Shown piece after piece: positions 1 to 8,925 of a DNA stretch of 64,000 nt. Every line of letters begins with the position of its first letter. Position 1 is the first letter of the stretch. Below the pieces are notes generated by a model, which had not been told where the DNA came from, did not search any database, and saw nothing but the letters and a program-made list of their open reading frames with translations. The stretch is from Neoluteolibacter marinus (GTDB lineage: Bacteria; Verrucomicrobiota; Verrucomicrobiia; Verrucomicrobiales; Akkermansiaceae): contig NZ_JACZFQ010000023.1 of assembly GCF_014904755.1 (NCBI RefSeq), positions 62,001 to 126,000 on the forward strand. Direction: 5' to 3'. A program made the translations under genes and the position numbers.

Positions 1-1
1 C

Positions 2-2185
2 GTATCCGGCTGGTTGAACTGGCGCGGCCCGCTGCATTCCGGGGTTTCCCTTGAAGAAGACCTCCCCGGGAAGCTCGATCCCTCCGCCCCGCTGTGGACC
101 TTCGATGTCCACGGCGCCGGCACCCCGGTGATTGCCGACGGACTGCTCTACGCGTTCGGCTACTACGGCGAAACCGGCGAGGCGACCCAGGAGTCCCTGA
201 CCTGCCTCGACGCGGTGACGGGCGAGCTGAAGTGGGAGGCCCGCTTTTCCGATTACATCAGCGACGTCGTTTACAACCGCTACGCCATCGGCGCGCCGAT
301 CGTCGATCCGGCCACCGGCAACGTCTATCTCCAGACCTCCAACGGCCGCTGCGTCGGCTACACCCGCGACGGCAAGCAGCTGTGGGAGATCTCGCTGATG
401 GAAGACTACGGCCGCCTGACCTTCCCCAACGGCCGCTCGGGTTCCCCCGCGGTCTTCGGCGATCTGGTCATCTTCCACTGCGTCACCGCCAACTGGGGAG
501 CCACCGGCCCGGCCGCCGACCGCTTCTACGCCTTCGACAAGATGACCGGCAAGCTGGTCTGGGACTCGACGCCCGGGATCAGGCCGGTCGACAGCTCCTA
601 CGCGATGCCGGTCTTCGCCAAGCTCGAGGGCCACGACGTCTTTTACGCCGGCACCGGCTGCGGGAATATCGTCTGCGTCGATGCCAACACCGGCAAGCCG
701 CTGTGGCGCTTCCAGCTTTCGCAGGGCGGGGTCAATTCGCAGATCCTGCTCGATGGTGACGACCGGCTGATCGCGGTTCACGGCGCGGAAAATACCGACG
801 CCTCGACCACCGGGCGGCTGGTCTGCATCAAGATTCCGACCACCTATCCGAAGGAACAAATCGTCCTCGGCAAGGATGCCGAAATCTGGCGCAACGAGGA
901 GCTCTGCGCGTTCTCCAGCTCGCCGGTGCTCGCCGACGGCAAGGTTTTCTCCACCGTTTCCACCGGCACCCTGGAATGCGTCGATGCCAAGACCGGCAAA
1001 ACCCTCTGGTCCGAGAAGCTCGGCCACGACCAGATCCACGCCTCGCCGACCTGGGCCGATGGCAAGCTCTACGTGCCGATGCACGACGGCTCGGTGCACG
1101 TGGTCGACGTTTCGGGGGAGAAGCCCGTGAATCTCTCCAAGGCGGAGCTCGGAGCGAACTGCCTCGGTGCCCCGGCGATCTGGGCCGGAAAGATTTACGT
1201 CTTCAGCAAGGAGAAGCTGTTCTGCTTCGGTTCGAAGGAGGGAGAATACAAGGATGCTCCCGCGACCGCCGCGACTCCCGCCGGCACCGAAATCACCGCC
1301 TTGCAGGTCGTTCCCGCCGAGTTCGTGATGAAGGCCGGGGAGTCGGTCGATTTCACCGTCCACGGGCTCGACTCGAATGGTCGCCGGGTCAAGGAGGTCA
1401 CGCCCGAGAAGTGGGAAGTCTTCGTGCCGCCCACCGCCCTGGTGAAAGCCCAGGTCGACGCGACTTGGGAGGGCAACACTCTCAAGGCCGGCCCGGACGC
1501 GAAGCTCTCCGCCGGCGCTTTCAAGGTCACCGTCGGCGGCCTTTCCGCCATCACCCGCGGCCGCGTTGTCGCCGGCATGAACTACGCCGAGGATTTCGAG
1601 GGCATCGAGCTCTCGATGAAGAACGAGTTCAACCCGGAGGAAGCCGTGAATTTCCCGCCGCTCCCTTGGCTCGGCGCGCGGGTGAAATGGTATGTGCTTG
1701 AGAAAGACGGCTCGAAGGTCCTCGCCAATCGGCTCGACAACATCTTGTTCCAGCGCACCACCAACTTCTTCGGGGCCACCGACATGCACGACTACGTGCT
1801 CGAGGGCGATGTCATGACCGACGGCACCCGCCGCATCATGTCCACGGTCGGCTTCGTCAACCAGCGGTATCTCATCGCCTTGGTCGGCAACGCCCAGATC
1901 CTTGAAGTCTCGTCGAACCACGAGCGGGTCAAGCAGTCGGTCAAGTTCCCGATCAAGCCGAACACCTGGTACCGTCTGAAGACCCGGGTGAAGGCGAGTC
2001 CCGACGGCACCGGCACCGTCTTCGCGAAGGCCTGGCCGCGCGGCGAGGAGGAACCCGAGGCCTGGACCATCGAGGTTCCGCTCACCAAGGCCCACCCCCA
2101 CGGCGCTCCCGCCGTCTTCGCCTTCTCCCCGCAGGCCCAGAAGCGTGTTTACATCGACAACATCAAGCTGAGCCCGGCCGACTGA
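2..2185 (+). CDS. PQQ-like beta-propeller protein with C-terminal jelly-roll-like domain (5' truncated by window edge)
   Basis: The reading frame is open from the first base. The WLNWRGP motif at its visible start is what normally follows the signal peptide in secreted PQQ-like propeller proteins, so the true start lies upstream of the window. Residues 1-400 carry repeated blades (D-x-x-TG-x-x-x-W signatures such as DAVTGELKW, DKMTGKLVW, DANTGKPLW, DAKTGKTLW). Residues about 430-720 have no blade motifs; they look like an Ig-like segment followed by a concanavalin/DUF1080-like beta domain ending in YIDNIKL. A role in extracytoplasmic binding is inferred, and no cofactor residues could be verified. 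It precedes a small secreted protein by 18 bp and probably shares its operon. Confidence 0.85.
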   Translation, partial: VSGWLNWRGPLHSGVSLEEDLPGKLDPSAPLWTFDVHGAGTPVIADGLLYAFGYYGETGEATQESLTCLDAVTGELKWEARFSDYISDVVYNRYAIGAPIVDPATGNVYLQTSNGRCVGYTRDGKQLWEISLMEDYGRLTFPNGRSGSPAVFGDLVIFHCVTANWGATGPAADRFYAFDKMTGKLVWDSTPGIRPVDSSYAMPVFAKLEGHDVFYAGTGCGNIVCVDANTGKPLWRFQLSQGGVNSQILLDGDDRLIAVHGAENTDASTTGRLVCIKIPTTYPKEQIVLGKDAEIWRNEELCAFSSSPVLADGKVFSTVSTGTLECVDAKTGKTLWSEKLGHDQIHASPTWADGKLYVPMHDGSVHVVDVSGEKPVNLSKAELGANCLGAPAIWAGKIYVFSKEKLFCFGSKEGEYKDAPATAATPAGTEITALQVVPAEFVMKAGESVDFTVHGLDSNGRRVKEVTPEKWEVFVPPTALVKAQVDATWEGNTLKAGPDAKLSAGAFKVTVGGLSAITRGRVVAGMNYAEDFEGIELSMKNEFNPEEAVNFPPLPWLGARVKWYVLEKDGSKVLANRLDNILFQRTTNFFGATDMHDYVLEGDVMTDGTRRIMSTVGFVNQRYLIALVGNAQILEVSSNHERVKQSVKFPIKPNTWYRLKTRVKASPDGTGTVFAKAWPRGEEEPEAWTIEVPLTKAHPHGAPAVFAFSPQAQKRVYIDNIKLSPAD

Positions 2186-2203
2186 CCGCCACCATCCGTC
2201 CTC

Positions 2204-2731
2204 ATGAACCTCGCGCGCCCAGCCCTTCTCGCCGCCGTTTCCACGGCTCTGGCGGGCGCGCATCCCCACGAGGAACCACCGGTCGAGGCTTCGCAGGAAG
2301 AACGCGCCGCCATCACCGGATCAAAGGTGCTCACGGTTTCCGAAGGCCTGCCCCACCCCGCCAAGGAACCTCACCTGTATCCCGCCGAAGAGAAGCGCCG
2401 CGACACGCGCAAGCTGGCCGACTTCCCGTTCTACAAGCCCGACCTCAAGCCCGACGCCGGCCGCGTCGATCGACTCCGCAAGCTGCTCGCCGACCCCGGC
2501 AGCTACCTCGAGTGGAAGCAGAAGCGCTGCGGAGGCTTCCATCCCGACTGGTCCGTCAACTGGCGCGCCGGCCGCAAGGAGATCCACGCGCTGATCTGCT
2601 TCGGTTGCCAGGACATCATCATCGCCGGGCCCGACCAGCAACTCCGCTACGGGCTCTCGCCCGCCGCTTTCAAGCAGCTCCAATCCGAACTGATCCCGCT
2701 GCGGTCCAAGCGACCCGGCAACGCCAAGTAA
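2204..2731 (+). CDS. small secreted hypothetical protein
   Basis: This 175-aa protein begins with an apparent signal peptide (MNLARPALLAAVSTALAGA, residues 1-19). A charged region follows, then a C-terminal half with the pattern RCGGFHPDWSVNW and ALICFGCQDI. The conserved-looking Cys residues (in KRCGG and CFGC) could form a disulfide or bind metal after export. I do not recognise a named family. It sits between two PQQ-like propeller genes, 18 bp after one and 12 bp before the other, so it may be a partner of those exported proteins. The ATG at 2204 fits the signal peptide. Confidence 0.7.
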   Translation: MNLARPALLAAVSTALAGAHPHEEPPVEASQEERAAITGSKVLTVSEGLPHPAKEPHLYPAEEKRRDTRKLADFPFYKPDLKPDAGRVDRLRKLLADPGSYLEWKQKRCGGFHPDWSVNWRAGRKEIHALICFGCQDIIIAGPDQQLRYGLSPAAFKQLQSELIPLRSKRPGNAK

Positions 2732-2743
2732 CTTGCCCACACC

Positions 2744-4258
2744 ATGAAATCGTCCCTTCTCCTTCTCGCCCTTTGCACTCCCGTGTTCGCCGCCGACTGG
2801 CCGATGTGGGGCCGCACCGCCGACCGCAACATGGTGGCCGACGCCAAGAACATCCCCAGCGAGATCGAGGCCGGCGAGGTCGACGACAACGAGCAACCCG
2901 ATCTCGCCACCGCCAAGAACGTCCTCTGGGCGGTCAAGCTGGGCTCCCAGACCTACGGCAATCCCGTCATCGCGGACGGCAAGGTCTACGTCGGCACCAA
3001 CAACGAGTCCCCCCGCGATCCCAACCAAACCGGCGACCGCGGCAACCTGATGGTGTTCGACGAGAAGACCGGCAGCTTCCTCTGGCAGCTCATCATTCCC
3101 AAGCTCGGCGCCGGCAAGGTGAGCGACTGGGAGTATGTCGGCCTCTGCTCGTCGCCCTGCATCGAGGGCGACAAGGCGTGGGTCGTGACCAACCGCGGCG
3201 AGGTCCTCTGTCTCGACACGAAAGGGATGTCGAACGGGAACGACGGCCCCTTCAAGGACGAGGCGAAGTACATGTCCGCCGACGGCAAGCCGGTCGAAAT
3301 TGGCGACCAGCACGCCGACATCCTTTGGAAATACGACATGCGCGAGGAGGTCGGGATTTTCCCTCACAACGTCTCGTCCTGCTCCCCGATGGTGGTCGAC
3401 GGCATCCTTTACACCGCCACCTCCAACGGCGTCGACTGGTCGCACACCAACATCCCCGCGCCTCTCGCGCCGTCCTTGATCGCGCTCGATGCGAACACCG
3501 GCAAGCTTGTCGGGGAAGAAATCTCCGGGGTTTCCGACCGCGTTCTCCACGCGTCCTGGTCGTCGCCGGCCTTCGGCAAGGTCGGCGGCAAGGGCATGAT
3601 CGTTTGGGGCGGCGGCGACGGCTTCGCCTACGGTTTCGAGCCCAAGCCGGTGATGGACGAGGAGGAGGGCATCGAGGTGCTCAAGGAACTCTGGCGCTAC
3701 GACGGCAACCCTCCCGAATATCGCAAGAAGGACGGCGAGCCGATCAAGTACGCCACCTACCGTGGTCCGTCCGAAGTGATCGGCACCACCGTGCTTCACG
3801 AGGGCATGGCCTACGTGGTGATCGGCCAGGACCCCGAGCACGGCGACGGGGTCGGTCGATTGAGCTGCGTCGACGCTTCCAAGACCGGCGACCAGTCCGG
3901 CAAGGCCGTCTGGACCTTCGATGACATCGGACGGTCGATCTCGACCCCGAGCATCGCCGACGGCCTCGTCTTCCAAGCCGAGTATGACGGCGACCTCCAC
4001 TGCCTGGACGCCAAGACCGGCAAGCAGCTCTGGGTTCACGAGACCCAATCGCGGATCTGGGGATCCACCCTCGTCGCCGACGGCAAGGTCTTCCTGCCCA
4101 CCGAGGACGGCGAACTCCACATCCTCGCCGCGACCCGGGAAAAGAAGGAGCTCGGAACCGCCAGCTTCGGCGCGCCCATTTACTCCAGCCCGGTCGTCGC
4201 CAACGACGTGCTCTACATCGCGACGATGACCCACCTCTACGCCATCGGGAAAAAGTGA
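2744..4258 (+). CDS. secreted PQQ-like beta-propeller repeat protein
   Basis: The 504-aa product has a clear signal peptide (MKSSLLLLALCTPVFA) followed by DWPMWGRTADRN, the usual mature start of this family. Blade motifs (FDEKTGSFLW, DANTGKL, DAKTGKQLW) recur to the C-terminus. Such proteins resemble the propeller of quinoprotein dehydrogenases, but most verrucomicrobial members are not proven to bind PQQ. The role here is unknown; periplasmic location is inferred from the signal peptide. The gene lies 12 bp after the small secreted protein and its stop overlaps or abuts the DUF3311 gene, which suggests one transcript. Confidence 0.88.
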   Translation: MKSSLLLLALCTPVFAADWPMWGRTADRNMVADAKNIPSEIEAGEVDDNEQPDLATAKNVLWAVKLGSQTYGNPVIADGKVYVGTNNESPRDPNQTGDRGNLMVFDEKTGSFLWQLIIPKLGAGKVSDWEYVGLCSSPCIEGDKAWVVTNRGEVLCLDTKGMSNGNDGPFKDEAKYMSADGKPVEIGDQHADILWKYDMREEVGIFPHNVSSCSPMVVDGILYTATSNGVDWSHTNIPAPLAPSLIALDANTGKLVGEEISGVSDRVLHASWSSPAFGKVGGKGMIVWGGGDGFAYGFEPKPVMDEEEGIEVLKELWRYDGNPPEYRKKDGEPIKYATYRGPSEVIGTTVLHEGMAYVVIGQDPEHGDGVGRLSCVDASKTGDQSGKAVWTFDDIGRSISTPSIADGLVFQAEYDGDLHCLDAKTGKQLWVHETQSRIWGSTLVADGKVFLPTEDGELHILAATREKKELGTASFGAPIYSSPVVANDVLYIATMTHLYAIGKK

Positions 4259-4260
4259 TC

Positions 4261-4485
4261 ATGAGAAAGCCGGTCCTCATCTCCATCGTCGCCTTCGTCG
4301 TCCTGTTCGCCCTCCACCACGACGCGTGGAACTGGGACAACACGACGCTGGTCCTCGGCTTCCTGCCCATTGGCCTCGCCTACCATGCCGGCTATTCGAT
4401 CGTCGCCGGCCTGTTCTGGTATCTCGTCTCGAGATTCGCTTGGCCGGAATCGATCGAGAAGTGGGCTGACGAGCCCAACGACTGA
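4261..4485 (+). CDS. DUF3311-like small inner-membrane protein
   Basis: This 74-aa protein has two hydrophobic segments: residues 3-18, and about 31-58 (TLVLGFLPIGLAYHAGYSIV onwards). The ending LVSRFAWPESIEKW matches the layout of DUF3311 proteins, which are known to be encoded next to sodium:solute symporters. The symporter here starts 66 bp downstream, so it is probably an accessory subunit. The ATG at 4261 was chosen; a GTG at 4255 overlapping the upstream stop would add two residues. Confidence 0.72.
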   Translation: MRKPVLISIVAFVVLFALHHDAWNWDNTTLVLGFLPIGLAYHAGYSIVAGLFWYLVSRFAWPESIEKWADEPND

Positions 4486-4501
4486 GGCAGACGGCCTTCC
4501 A

Positions 4502-4534
4502 CTTCGTAATTTTCATCTTTCACCCGGCACTCCC
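4502..4534 (+). repeat. degenerate heptanucleotide array A
   Basis: Reading in 7-nt steps gives CTTCGTA, ATTTTCA, TCTTTCA, CCCGGCA, then CTCCC. The period and the ending (GGCA followed by CT) match the arrays before other genes of this run. It lies 17 bp before the symporter ATG. No gene is encoded here. Confidence 0.5.
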
Positions 4535-4551
4535 GCGAAGCGGGCCACTCC

Positions 4552-6105
4552 ATGACCTCCCTCTACATCATCATCGGCTACCTCGCCCTGCTCATCGGTC
4601 TCGGGGTGATCAGCAACCGCTTCTCGAAGGGCACCTCGGCGGACTTCTTCATCGTCAACCGCTCGGTCGGCTCGTTCCTGCTGCTGATGTCGATCTTCGG
4701 CACCACCATGACCGGCTTCGCCTTGGTCGGCTCCACCGGCAAGGCCTACACCTCCGGAATCGGCACCTACGGCCTGATGGCCTCCTGGTCGGGACTGATC
4801 CACTCGGCCGTCTTCTTCCTCGTCGGCATCCGCCTGTGGGCCGTTGGCAAGCGCCACGGCTACCTGACCCAGTGCGAGTATTTCCGCAATCGCTTCGACT
4901 CGCAGGGCCTCGGCTACCTGCTGTTCCCGATCCTCATCCTCCTGCTCATCCCGTATTTGTTGGTCGGGGTCATCTCCGCCGGAAAATTCATCCAGGCCTC
5001 GACCAAGGGAATGTTCCCCGAGCAGTTCGCGCTCAACCTTCCGAACGGCAACCCTCACCCCCTCAGCGGAGGGATTCCCCCGGAGCTTGGCGGCGCGATC
5101 ATCTGCGGCATCGTGCTGTTCTACGTGTTCTTCGGCGGCCTGCGCGGCGCGGTCTGGGCGAATACCTTCCAGACTCTGGTCTTCATGATCACCGGGGTCA
5201 TCGCCTTCTGGATGATCTCCAGCCGCCTCGGGGGCCTCTCCGCTGCCAGCCAGGCCGTCCTCGACAGCGAGTTCGCGAAACCCCGCGCCGCCCGCGAGGG
5301 ACTCATCGGCCAGGCCCAGTTCTTCACCTACTGCTTCATCCCGCTTTCCGTCGGGATGTTTCCCCACCTCTTCCAGCACTGGCTCACCGCGAAGAGCGCC
5401 AAGTCGTTCAAGCTCACCGTCGTCGCCCACCCGATCTTCATCATGATCGTCTGGGTGCCCTGCATCCTCATCGGAATCTGGGCTGCCGCCCACGTCGGGC
5501 CGCTCGGACCCGGCCAGTCGCCGAACTCGATCCTCGGCCGCATGGTCGAAAGCCTCGTCCACTCTCCCGTGCTTTCGGGCCTCGTCGGCGCCGGCGTGCT
5601 CGCCGCGATCATGTCATCGCTCGACTCCCAATTCATGTGCCTCGGCACGATGTTCACCAAGGACATCGTCCTGAAGAAGTTCGGCGAGGACCGGTTCAGC
5701 GATTCGCAGAAAGTCCTGATCGCCCGCGGCTTCATCCTCGCCATCGTCGCGATCACCTACGGCCTCTCGGTCTCGCTGATGAACAGCGCCCACGTCTTCG
5801 ACCTCGGCGTCTGGTGCTTCAGCGGCTTCGCCGGCTTGTTCCCGCTGGTGGTCGGCGCCGTGTATTGGAAAGGCACCACCCGGCTCGGCGCCATCGCCTG
5901 CATCCTCGTCACCGCCGTCACCTGGAGCGTGCTCTTCTACCGCGACATCATCGCCGTGAAGCCGCCGGGGGCCGAGGACGAGTTGCTGATCGCGGGCATG
6001 ATGCCCGTCACCTTCATCGTCGCCGCCTCGGCCATTTCCCTGGTGGTCGTCTCGCTGCTCACGCCGAAGCCCGCCGACGCCACCCTCCGCAAGTTCTTCG
6101 CGTAA
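4552..6105 (+). CDS. sodium:solute symporter family transporter
   Basis: The 517-aa polytopic protein has about 13 hydrophobic helices and the SSS layout. An N-terminal helix is followed by SKGTSADFFIVNRSVG and a GFALVGSTGKAYTSG stretch in the region of TM2, and the middle carries GVLAAIMSSLDSQF, the SSS pattern with serines near the sodium site. Na+-coupled uptake (or possibly export) of a small organic solute is inferred; the substrate cannot be read from sequence. The next gene begins 4 bp after its stop, so transport is transcriptionally tied to the adenylating enzyme that opens the biosynthetic-looking run. A degenerate heptanucleotide array lies just before its ATG. Confidence 0.9.
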   Translation: MTSLYIIIGYLALLIGLGVISNRFSKGTSADFFIVNRSVGSFLLLMSIFGTTMTGFALVGSTGKAYTSGIGTYGLMASWSGLIHSAVFFLVGIRLWAVGKRHGYLTQCEYFRNRFDSQGLGYLLFPILILLLIPYLLVGVISAGKFIQASTKGMFPEQFALNLPNGNPHPLSGGIPPELGGAIICGIVLFYVFFGGLRGAVWANTFQTLVFMITGVIAFWMISSRLGGLSAASQAVLDSEFAKPRAAREGLIGQAQFFTYCFIPLSVGMFPHLFQHWLTAKSAKSFKLTVVAHPIFIMIVWVPCILIGIWAAAHVGPLGPGQSPNSILGRMVESLVHSPVLSGLVGAGVLAAIMSSLDSQFMCLGTMFTKDIVLKKFGEDRFSDSQKVLIARGFILAIVAITYGLSVSLMNSAHVFDLGVWCFSGFAGLFPLVVGAVYWKGTTRLGAIACILVTAVTWSVLFYRDIIAVKPPGAEDELLIAGMMPVTFIVAASAISLVVVSLLTPKPADATLRKFFA

Positions 6106-6109
6106 GACC

Positions 6110-7180
6110 ATGTCATCCCCGCTCACTCCCGAACAAGCCTCCGCCGAACTCGACGCCCACACCCGCGAGATGGTGCGGTGGCACTTTTCTCCGGAAACCG
6201 GCTGCCCCTACTGGCTCGACCGCGCCAAGACCTTCGGTTTCGACCCGCTCGAGGACGTCCAGTGCTTCGCGGACATCTCGAAGTTCGACCTCTTCGACGA
6301 CGAGATCCTGCGCAAGGAAGACCCCGCCCGCTTCATCCCGAAGGCTTTCGGCGACCGGCCCTACAACGTCTTCGAGACCGGCGGTACCACCGGCATGCCG
6401 AAGCAACGCATCGGCTGGGACGACTACAAGACCGACTACACCGAGTTCTCCGACCACTACGGCCCCGATTTCTTCCCGAGCAAAGCGAACTGGCTGATGG
6501 TCGGACCGACCGGCCCGCGCCGCCTGCGCATGGCCATCGAGCACCTCGCCAACATCCGCGGCGGCGCGTGCTATTTCATCGACCTCGATCCCCGCTGGGT
6601 GAAGCGCCTCATCGGCATGGGCGAAATGAAGATGGCCAAGCTCTACCAGGAGCACGTCATCGACCAGGCCGCCACCATCATCCGCCACCGCGACATCGGC
6701 TGCCTTTTCACTACACCCAAGCTCCTTGAGTCCCTCGCCGAGCGCATGTCGCTGGCCGATGCCGGCATCCGCGGCGTGTTCGCCGGCGGCACCACCATGA
6801 CCCCGCAGTATGTCCGCTTCATCGAGGAGGAAGTGCTCGAGGGGAAAATCAACTTCGCACCCACCTACGGCAACACCCTGATGGGCCTCGCCATCAGCAA
6901 AAAGCGCGGTCCCGGCGAATACAGTCTCACCTACCACGCCCCCCAGCCCCGCGCCGTGCTGCGCATCGTCAACCCGGACGCCCCGGAGGAGCTCATGCCC
7001 TACGACGAATACGGCCGCGTCGAGCTCACCACCATGACGAAGGAATTCTTCATGCCCCGCTTCCTCGAACGCGACGAAGCCATCCGCCGCCGCCCCTGCG
7101 ACGAATTCCCCTGGGACGGCGTCGGCGACGTCCGCCCGTTCCAGTCCGGAACCAAGACCGTGATCGAGGGTGTCTATTGA
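6110..7180 (+). CDS. EhpF/LuxE-like adenylate-forming enzyme
   Basis: The 356-aa protein belongs to the short, atypical ANL adenylating enzymes. The phosphate-binding loop is FETGGTTGMPKQR (residues about 84-96). A second conserved block FAGGTTMTP and an APTYGNTLMG segment match the A4/A5 region. The long C-terminal ANL lid is reduced, as in LuxE and in EhpF of griseoluteic acid biosynthesis. The expected reaction is ATP-dependent activation of a carboxylate for transfer to the next enzyme. The downstream gene encodes an EhpG/LuxC-like acyl reductase, and the pair is the known arrangement for reducing an acid to an aldehyde. It starts 4 bp after the symporter. The substrate is inferred to be aromatic from the neighbours only. 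Confidence 0.8.
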   Translation: MSSPLTPEQASAELDAHTREMVRWHFSPETGCPYWLDRAKTFGFDPLEDVQCFADISKFDLFDDEILRKEDPARFIPKAFGDRPYNVFETGGTTGMPKQRIGWDDYKTDYTEFSDHYGPDFFPSKANWLMVGPTGPRRLRMAIEHLANIRGGACYFIDLDPRWVKRLIGMGEMKMAKLYQEHVIDQAATIIRHRDIGCLFTTPKLLESLAERMSLADAGIRGVFAGGTTMTPQYVRFIEEEVLEGKINFAPTYGNTLMGLAISKKRGPGEYSLTYHAPQPRAVLRIVNPDAPEELMPYDEYGRVELTTMTKEFFMPRFLERDEAIRRRPCDEFPWDGVGDVRPFQSGTKTVIEGVY

Positions 7181-7188
7181 TCCAACCC

Positions 7189-7220
7189 CTGCTCACTGAT
7201 CACCGATCACTCGGCACTTC
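7189..7220 (+). repeat. degenerate heptanucleotide array B
   Basis: In 7-nt steps it reads CTGCTCA, CTGATCA, CCGATCA, CTCGGCA and ends CTTC. It lies directly before the ATG at 7222 and shares the CTCGGCACTTC ending with arrays E and F. It replaces any obvious purine-rich ribosome site. Confidence 0.6.
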
Positions 7221-7221
7221 C

Positions 7222-8640
7222 ATGAACATCCCCATCCTCCGCCTCGGCCAAACCTACGAGAGCTACGACCAGGTCGAACTCGATCTCGGCGGCGGGGAAA
7301 CGCTCGTCACCCACACCGCCAATCCCGGCCTGATCCGCCGCGACCTGCTGCGCATCGCCGAGGCGAAAGCGGCCCTCGACGCCATCCCCGCCGACACCCT
7401 GGCCAGCTACTGCGAGCAGGCCGCCGAGCTCTTCCTCCATGCCGAACTTCCTTGCGGCGACGCGACCCAGTCGCCGCGGCAGTACATCGAATCCCTCTCC
7501 GCCCTCACCCGCCTGCCCCACTCGCTGGTGCGCATGAACATGGGTAAGATCCATGCCGCGATGTCGCAGGTCCGCACCGTAATCAACGGCCTGACCCGCA
7601 ACCTGCCGCTGGAGATTTTCGACCGCGGCCTCGCCTCCCTGACCGACCTCGCCGTCAACTACTACCCCGCCACGACTTCCCTCGGCGTCTCGCTGCCCAG
7701 CAACGCCCCGGCGGTCAACTCGCTGTGGATCCCCGCCCCGGTGATGAAAATCCCGGTCCTCCTCAAGCCCGGCCGCGAGGATCCCTTCACGCCGCTGCGC
7801 ATCGTCCAGGCGATGATCCAAGCGGGCTTCCCCAAGGAGGCCTTCGGCTTCTACCCGACCACCCACGAGGGCGGCGACACCATCCTCACCTGCTGCGGCC
7901 GCGGCATCGCCTTCGGCAACGACACGACGCTGAAGAAATACGCCGCTTTCCCCAGCATCTCCGTCCACGGCACCGGCCGTTCGAAGATCCTGATCGGCGA
8001 GGACATGATCGGGCGCTGGCCCGAGTTCCTCGACGTCATCGTCCAGTCGATCTCCGCCAATGGCGGCCGCTCATGTATCAACACCTCGGCCATCCTCGTC
8101 CCGAGTCACCGCGACGAACTCGCCGACGCCATCGCCCGGCGTCTCGCCGAGATCAAGCCGCTGGCCCGCGACGACGAGCAGGCCCTGCTCTGCGGCTTCG
8201 CCAACCCCGCCATGGCCGACGGCATCGACGACCTCATCACCTCCCAGCTCAAGGAGCCCGGGGCCGAAGACCTCACGGCCCGGCACCGCGACGGCGAGCG
8301 CAAGGTCGGGGCCTTCGACCAGACCTACCTCCAGCCGACCCTCGTTTCCTGCAGCGACCCCGAACACCCGCTCGCCAACACCGAGTTCATGTTCCCCTAC
8401 GCGAGCATCGTCGAGATCCCGCAAAAGGACATGCTCGAGAACATCGGCCAGACCCTCGTCGTTTCCGCCTTCACAGAAGATCCGGATTTCATCCAGCAGC
8501 TGCTCCTCAGCCCCGACATCGAACGCCTCAACCTCGGTCCCTACCCCACCAACCGCGTCCAATGGGAACAACCCCACGAAGGCAACCTCTTCGAGTTCCT
8601 CTACCACCGCCGCGCGATCCAGGGAGATCTAGTTACTTGA
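7222..8640 (+). CDS. LuxC/EhpG-like acyl reductase (ALDH superfamily)
   Basis: The 472-aa product has the aldehyde-dehydrogenase superfamily fold signature with catalytic cysteine in NGGRSCINTS (residue about 285). A nucleotide-binding region follows NSLWIPAPVMKIPVLLKPG. Length and layout match LuxC-type fatty acyl reductases and EhpG, which take an activated acyl group onto the cysteine and reduce it with NAD(P)H to an aldehyde. It is directly downstream of an EhpF/LuxE-like activating enzyme and upstream of an iron alcohol dehydrogenase, giving an acid-to-aldehyde-to-alcohol series. The ATG at 7222 was chosen; the upstream in-frame codons lie in a heptanucleotide repeat array. Confidence 0.82.
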   Translation: MNIPILRLGQTYESYDQVELDLGGGETLVTHTANPGLIRRDLLRIAEAKAALDAIPADTLASYCEQAAELFLHAELPCGDATQSPRQYIESLSALTRLPHSLVRMNMGKIHAAMSQVRTVINGLTRNLPLEIFDRGLASLTDLAVNYYPATTSLGVSLPSNAPAVNSLWIPAPVMKIPVLLKPGREDPFTPLRIVQAMIQAGFPKEAFGFYPTTHEGGDTILTCCGRGIAFGNDTTLKKYAAFPSISVHGTGRSKILIGEDMIGRWPEFLDVIVQSISANGGRSCINTSAILVPSHRDELADAIARRLAEIKPLARDDEQALLCGFANPAMADGIDDLITSQLKEPGAEDLTARHRDGERKVGAFDQTYLQPTLVSCSDPEHPLANTEFMFPYASIVEIPQKDMLENIGQTLVVSAFTEDPDFIQQLLLSPDIERLNLGPYPTNRVQWEQPHEGNLFEFLYHRRAIQGDLVT

Positions 8641-8643
8641 TAT

Positions 8644-8785
8644 GAACGAACCGCGGAGGCGCAGAGGTCGCAGAGCAGTCCGCAGAGATTCTCTCAATCA
8701 CGAGGCAGCTCGATTCACGCCCACACACATTTCCCTCGTCCCTCCGCGCTCATCTCCGCGACCTCTGCGCCTCCGCGGTTCGTTT
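8644..8785. repeat. 28-bp inverted repeat (arms 8644-8671 and 8758-8785)
   Basis: The left arm reads GAACGAACCGCGGAGGCGCA and continues to GAGGTCGC. The right arm is its reverse complement with one mismatch in 28. The arms are separated by 86 bp and lie in the spacer between the acyl reductase and the Fe-ADH. No ORF of credible type is contained. It looks like a member of a dispersed intergenic repeat family. Confidence 0.75.
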
Positions 8786-8918
8786 GACCCGATCCAACAC
8801 ATCCAGACGGCACTCAGCAAATCCCCGGAATAGAAGGCCTCTGCACTCCTCCCATCCCGGATCTCATCCATTCCGCGCTCACCTCCGCGACCTCTGCTCC
8901 TCCGCGGTTCGTTCGACC
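8743..8918. repeat. 47-bp direct repeat (8743-8789 and 8872-8918)
   Basis: The two 47-bp copies differ at three visible positions; they contain the right arm of the inverted repeat and an additional copy of it, oriented alike. The second copy ends 7 bp before the Fe-ADH ATG. Nothing else was found in the 285-bp spacer. Confidence 0.75.
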
Positions 8919-8925
8919 ATCCACC

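Noticed and set aside
2321-4234. Long minus-strand open frame opposite the propeller gene
   Set aside because: It lies antisense to a clear propeller protein and has the low-complexity His/Asp/Val-rich makeup of shadow frames in high-GC DNA.
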